Shown in pieces: positions 5,391 through 6,596 of a stretch of 6,596 nucleotides of DNA; within the stretch, counting starts at the first letter, position 1; each line of letters opens with the position of its first letter. The translations under genes and the position numbers were made by a program. The notes beneath the pieces are model-generated. The model saw only the letters and a program-made list of their open reading frames with translations, searched no databases and had not been told where the DNA came from. Origin of the DNA: Oscillospiraceae bacterium (lineage in GTDB: Bacteria > Bacillota_A > Clostridia > Saccharofermentanales > Saccharofermentanaceae); contig CADCPU010000476.1 in assembly GCA_902803365.1 (NCBI GenBank), positions 1 to 6,596 of the forward strand, in the 5' to 3' direction.

Positions 5391-6494
5391 TCACGAATTA
5401 TAGAAATTAATCTTTACTATCTCGCCTCCGATAACCGTCGCATCAAATCTTCCGTCTGCGCAATACCAACCGTTTTCGAGCTGTCTGTAATCCTGAGGGA
5501 ACACATAATCCTGATCCCTGCTCTGGCTGAACCAGTACAAAGTATCAAAGACCGGCACGCCCGTCTTATCCTTCTGATCATATTCTTCCTTCACCTGATC
5601 GGTCACGACATCAGAATAACTGTCCGTGATCTCACAACCGTCTGCGATCGGCATAGTTGCAAGACCTATAATGTTCGAATATGTGTAATTTCCTGATCCC
5701 TTGATCTCATAAAGTCCGTTAGAAGGATTAATGCACAAGGTATAACCGCTGTCACCTTCATCTGTCGACGAATGCGACAGCTCCATGACCGGATTTCCGT
5801 CATCGCCTTCGGAGACCGCGAAAACGACAAAGTCCGTACCCTTACCGAGCGCATCCCCTTGCTGAAGGTCTCTGATCTCATCATAAGTAAACCTTACGAT
5901 CTCGCTATATAGCGCGAACAGATTGCTGCCGGCGGAATCAAAGCCCAGGACAACACCCGTTATAGATCCGCTGTCCTTGATCGTATCAACGAGCTTGGCA
6001 TCGCTCCTTATGAGCTGCACCGGGACCGGCATCTTAACGAACGTATCGTAATCAAAAAATGTCTCAGGGAACGAATAATACTGAAAATCCCCTTGTCCTG
6101 CAAGAAGAGTCTCGGAAGTCAATTCCTTGATAGCGCCGTCCTCATAGTGATAAGGCGTAACTATCTCATTTTCATCCATTGCCAGGAATTTATCGCCTTC
6201 AAACGAAAACAGCATCTTATCATCCTTGGCGTGAAGCTCATCAGCCAGCGCATAATAAGCCGCGAACATCGGAACCACGTCGATCTCAGATTCCGGCTCG
6301 GACACTGACGGATCCATCTTCTCTCCCATTGCCACGGTAGTCTCTATCGTTACCTCGGTAGTTTCTTCTATTGAAACCTCTGTTGTCGCTTCAGTCGTCT
6401 CTTCAGCACATCTTGTATTCTGATTGTTCTCTTCTGCACAGCCTGCTGCCAATATAAAAGCGGCGATCAGTACAGCTGAAGTTACCCTTCTCAT
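5391..6494 (-). CDS. lipoprotein of unknown function with Thr/Glu-rich linker
   Basis: I do not recognise the family of this 367-residue protein. The N-terminus MRRVTSAVLIAAFILAAGC is a type II signal peptide with lipobox LAAG-C19, so the mature protein should be lipid-anchored on the outer face of the membrane. Residues 31-53 form a low-complexity Thr/Glu linker, a common feature of clostridial surface lipoproteins, followed by an acidic stretch. The remaining roughly 290 residues look like a globular domain rich in Asp, Tyr, Phe and Gly, ending in short beta-like stretches (WYCADGRFDATVIGG, EIVKINFY). No catalytic motif is evident. The start at 6494 has AAAGGA (6508-6503) 8 bases upstream. 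It is divergent from the gene starting at 6581 and precedes the glycosyltransferase gene by 92 bases; a functional link to either is not shown by the sequence. Confidence 0.85.
   Translation of the reverse strand: MRRVTSAVLIAAFILAAGCAEENNQNTRCAEETTEATTEVSIEETTEVTIETTVAMGEKMDPSVSEPESEIDVVPMFAAYYALADELHAKDDKMLFSFEGDKFLAMDENEIVTPYHYEDGAIKELTSETLLAGQGDFQYYSFPETFFDYDTFVKMPVPVQLIRSDAKLVDTIKDSGSITGVVLGFDSAGSNLFALYSEIVRFTYDEIRDLQQGDALGKGTDFVVFAVSEGDDGNPVMELSHSSTDEGDSGYTLCINPSNGLYEIKGSGNYTYSNIIGLATMPIADGCEITDSYSDVVTDQVKEEYDQKDKTGVPVFDTLYWFSQSRDQDYVFPQDYRQLENGWYCADGRFDATVIGGEIVKINFYNS
6336..6404 (-). repeat. imperfect Thr/Glu codon repeat in the lipoprotein linker
   Basis: These bases encode residues 31-53, built from imperfect copies of a TTEV-x-IE unit (TTEVSIEE, TTEVTIET) after EETTEA. 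It is a flexible wall-spanning linker and a place where length may vary between strains. A second C-A-E-E (29-32) echoes the C-A-E-E at the lipidated cysteine (19-22). Confidence 0.55.
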
Positions 6495-6533
6495 TTCAAG
6501 TGTCCTTTCAACATATTACTCAAAACCTTCTCT

Positions 6534-6542
6534 ATTCTATCA
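6534..6542 (-). promoter_or_regulatory. extended -10 promoter for the lipoprotein gene
   Basis: The minus strand reads TGATAGAAT (6542-6534), an extended -10 (TGn plus TAGAAT). No good -35 is present at 16-18 bases upstream, which fits extended -10 promoters. It lies 39 bases before the start codon. Confidence 0.45.
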
Positions 6543-6551
6543 CGCAAAAGG

Positions 6552-6557
6552 TATAAT
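6552..6557 (+). promoter_or_regulatory. possible -10 box for the rightmost plus-strand gene
   Basis: There is a perfect TATAAT on the plus strand, 10 bases before the GGAGG of the gene starting at 6581. No acceptable -35 was found at 16-18 bases upstream, so it may be chance in AT-rich DNA. If real, the two divergent promoters are back to back within about 25 bases. Confidence 0.35.
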
Positions 6558-6580
6558 CATATTGTATGGAGGAAATAACT

Positions 6581-6596
6581 ATGAAGAAAAATAGTA
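6581..6596 (+). CDS. start of an unidentified plus-strand gene (5 codons)
   Basis: The window ends 16 bases into an apparent gene that begins MKKNS. The evidence is a strong ribosome binding site, GGAGG (6568-6572), 8 bases before the ATG, and a possible TATAAT box at 6552-6557. The Met-Lys-Lys-Asn start would suit a secreted or lipidated protein, but too little is present to assign anything. Confidence 0.6.

Overview
The window looks like a piece of chromosome from an anaerobic, fermentative Gram-positive bacterium of the class Clostridia. The support is an acyl-kinase/Pta fermentation pair, a radical SAM/SPASM enzyme, strong AGGAGG-type ribosome binding sites, sigma-A-like promoters and a lipoprotein with a Thr/Glu-rich linker. 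Genus cannot be told from the sequence. Six complete genes and one partial gene lie on the minus strand. A second partial gene starts on the plus strand at the right edge. The window is densely coding, with no gap over about 135 bases, and I saw no tRNA, rRNA, CRISPR array, IS element or phage gene.

Read right to left on the minus strand, the layout is as follows. (a) 6494-5391 encodes a lipoprotein of unknown function; it is divergent from a plus-strand gene that begins at 6581. (b) 5298-4579 encodes a family 2 glycosyltransferase with a near-consensus promoter and an inverted repeat in its leader; an intrinsic terminator follows. (c) 4523-3873 encodes a HAD phosphatase/phosphomutase-like enzyme whose ribosome binding site sits directly behind that terminator. 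(d) 3755-2781 encodes a secreted or membrane protein with one C-terminal transmembrane helix and a striking Gly/Ala/Cys tail, and it overlaps (e) 2791-1436, a radical SAM/SPASM enzyme; a strong terminator closes the pair. (f) 1302-181 encodes a butyrate-kinase-family protein, followed after 16 bases by (g) the first 54 codons of a phosphotransacetylase, with a promoter upstream of the two.

The most interesting element is the pair (d)/(e). The coding regions overlap by 11 bases, the maturase-like enzyme lacks a clear ribosome binding site of its own, and the upstream protein carries GGGGGCACACAGGGRAGC on the predicted cytosolic side of its membrane helix, where a radical SAM enzyme could reach it. 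My inference is a protein-modification system in which a whole membrane protein, rather than a small peptide, is the substrate. The chemistry and biological role are unknown. The second point of interest is the pairing of a divergent butyrate kinase homologue with a Pta-type rather than Ptb-type acyltransferase, which makes the true acyl substrate uncertain.
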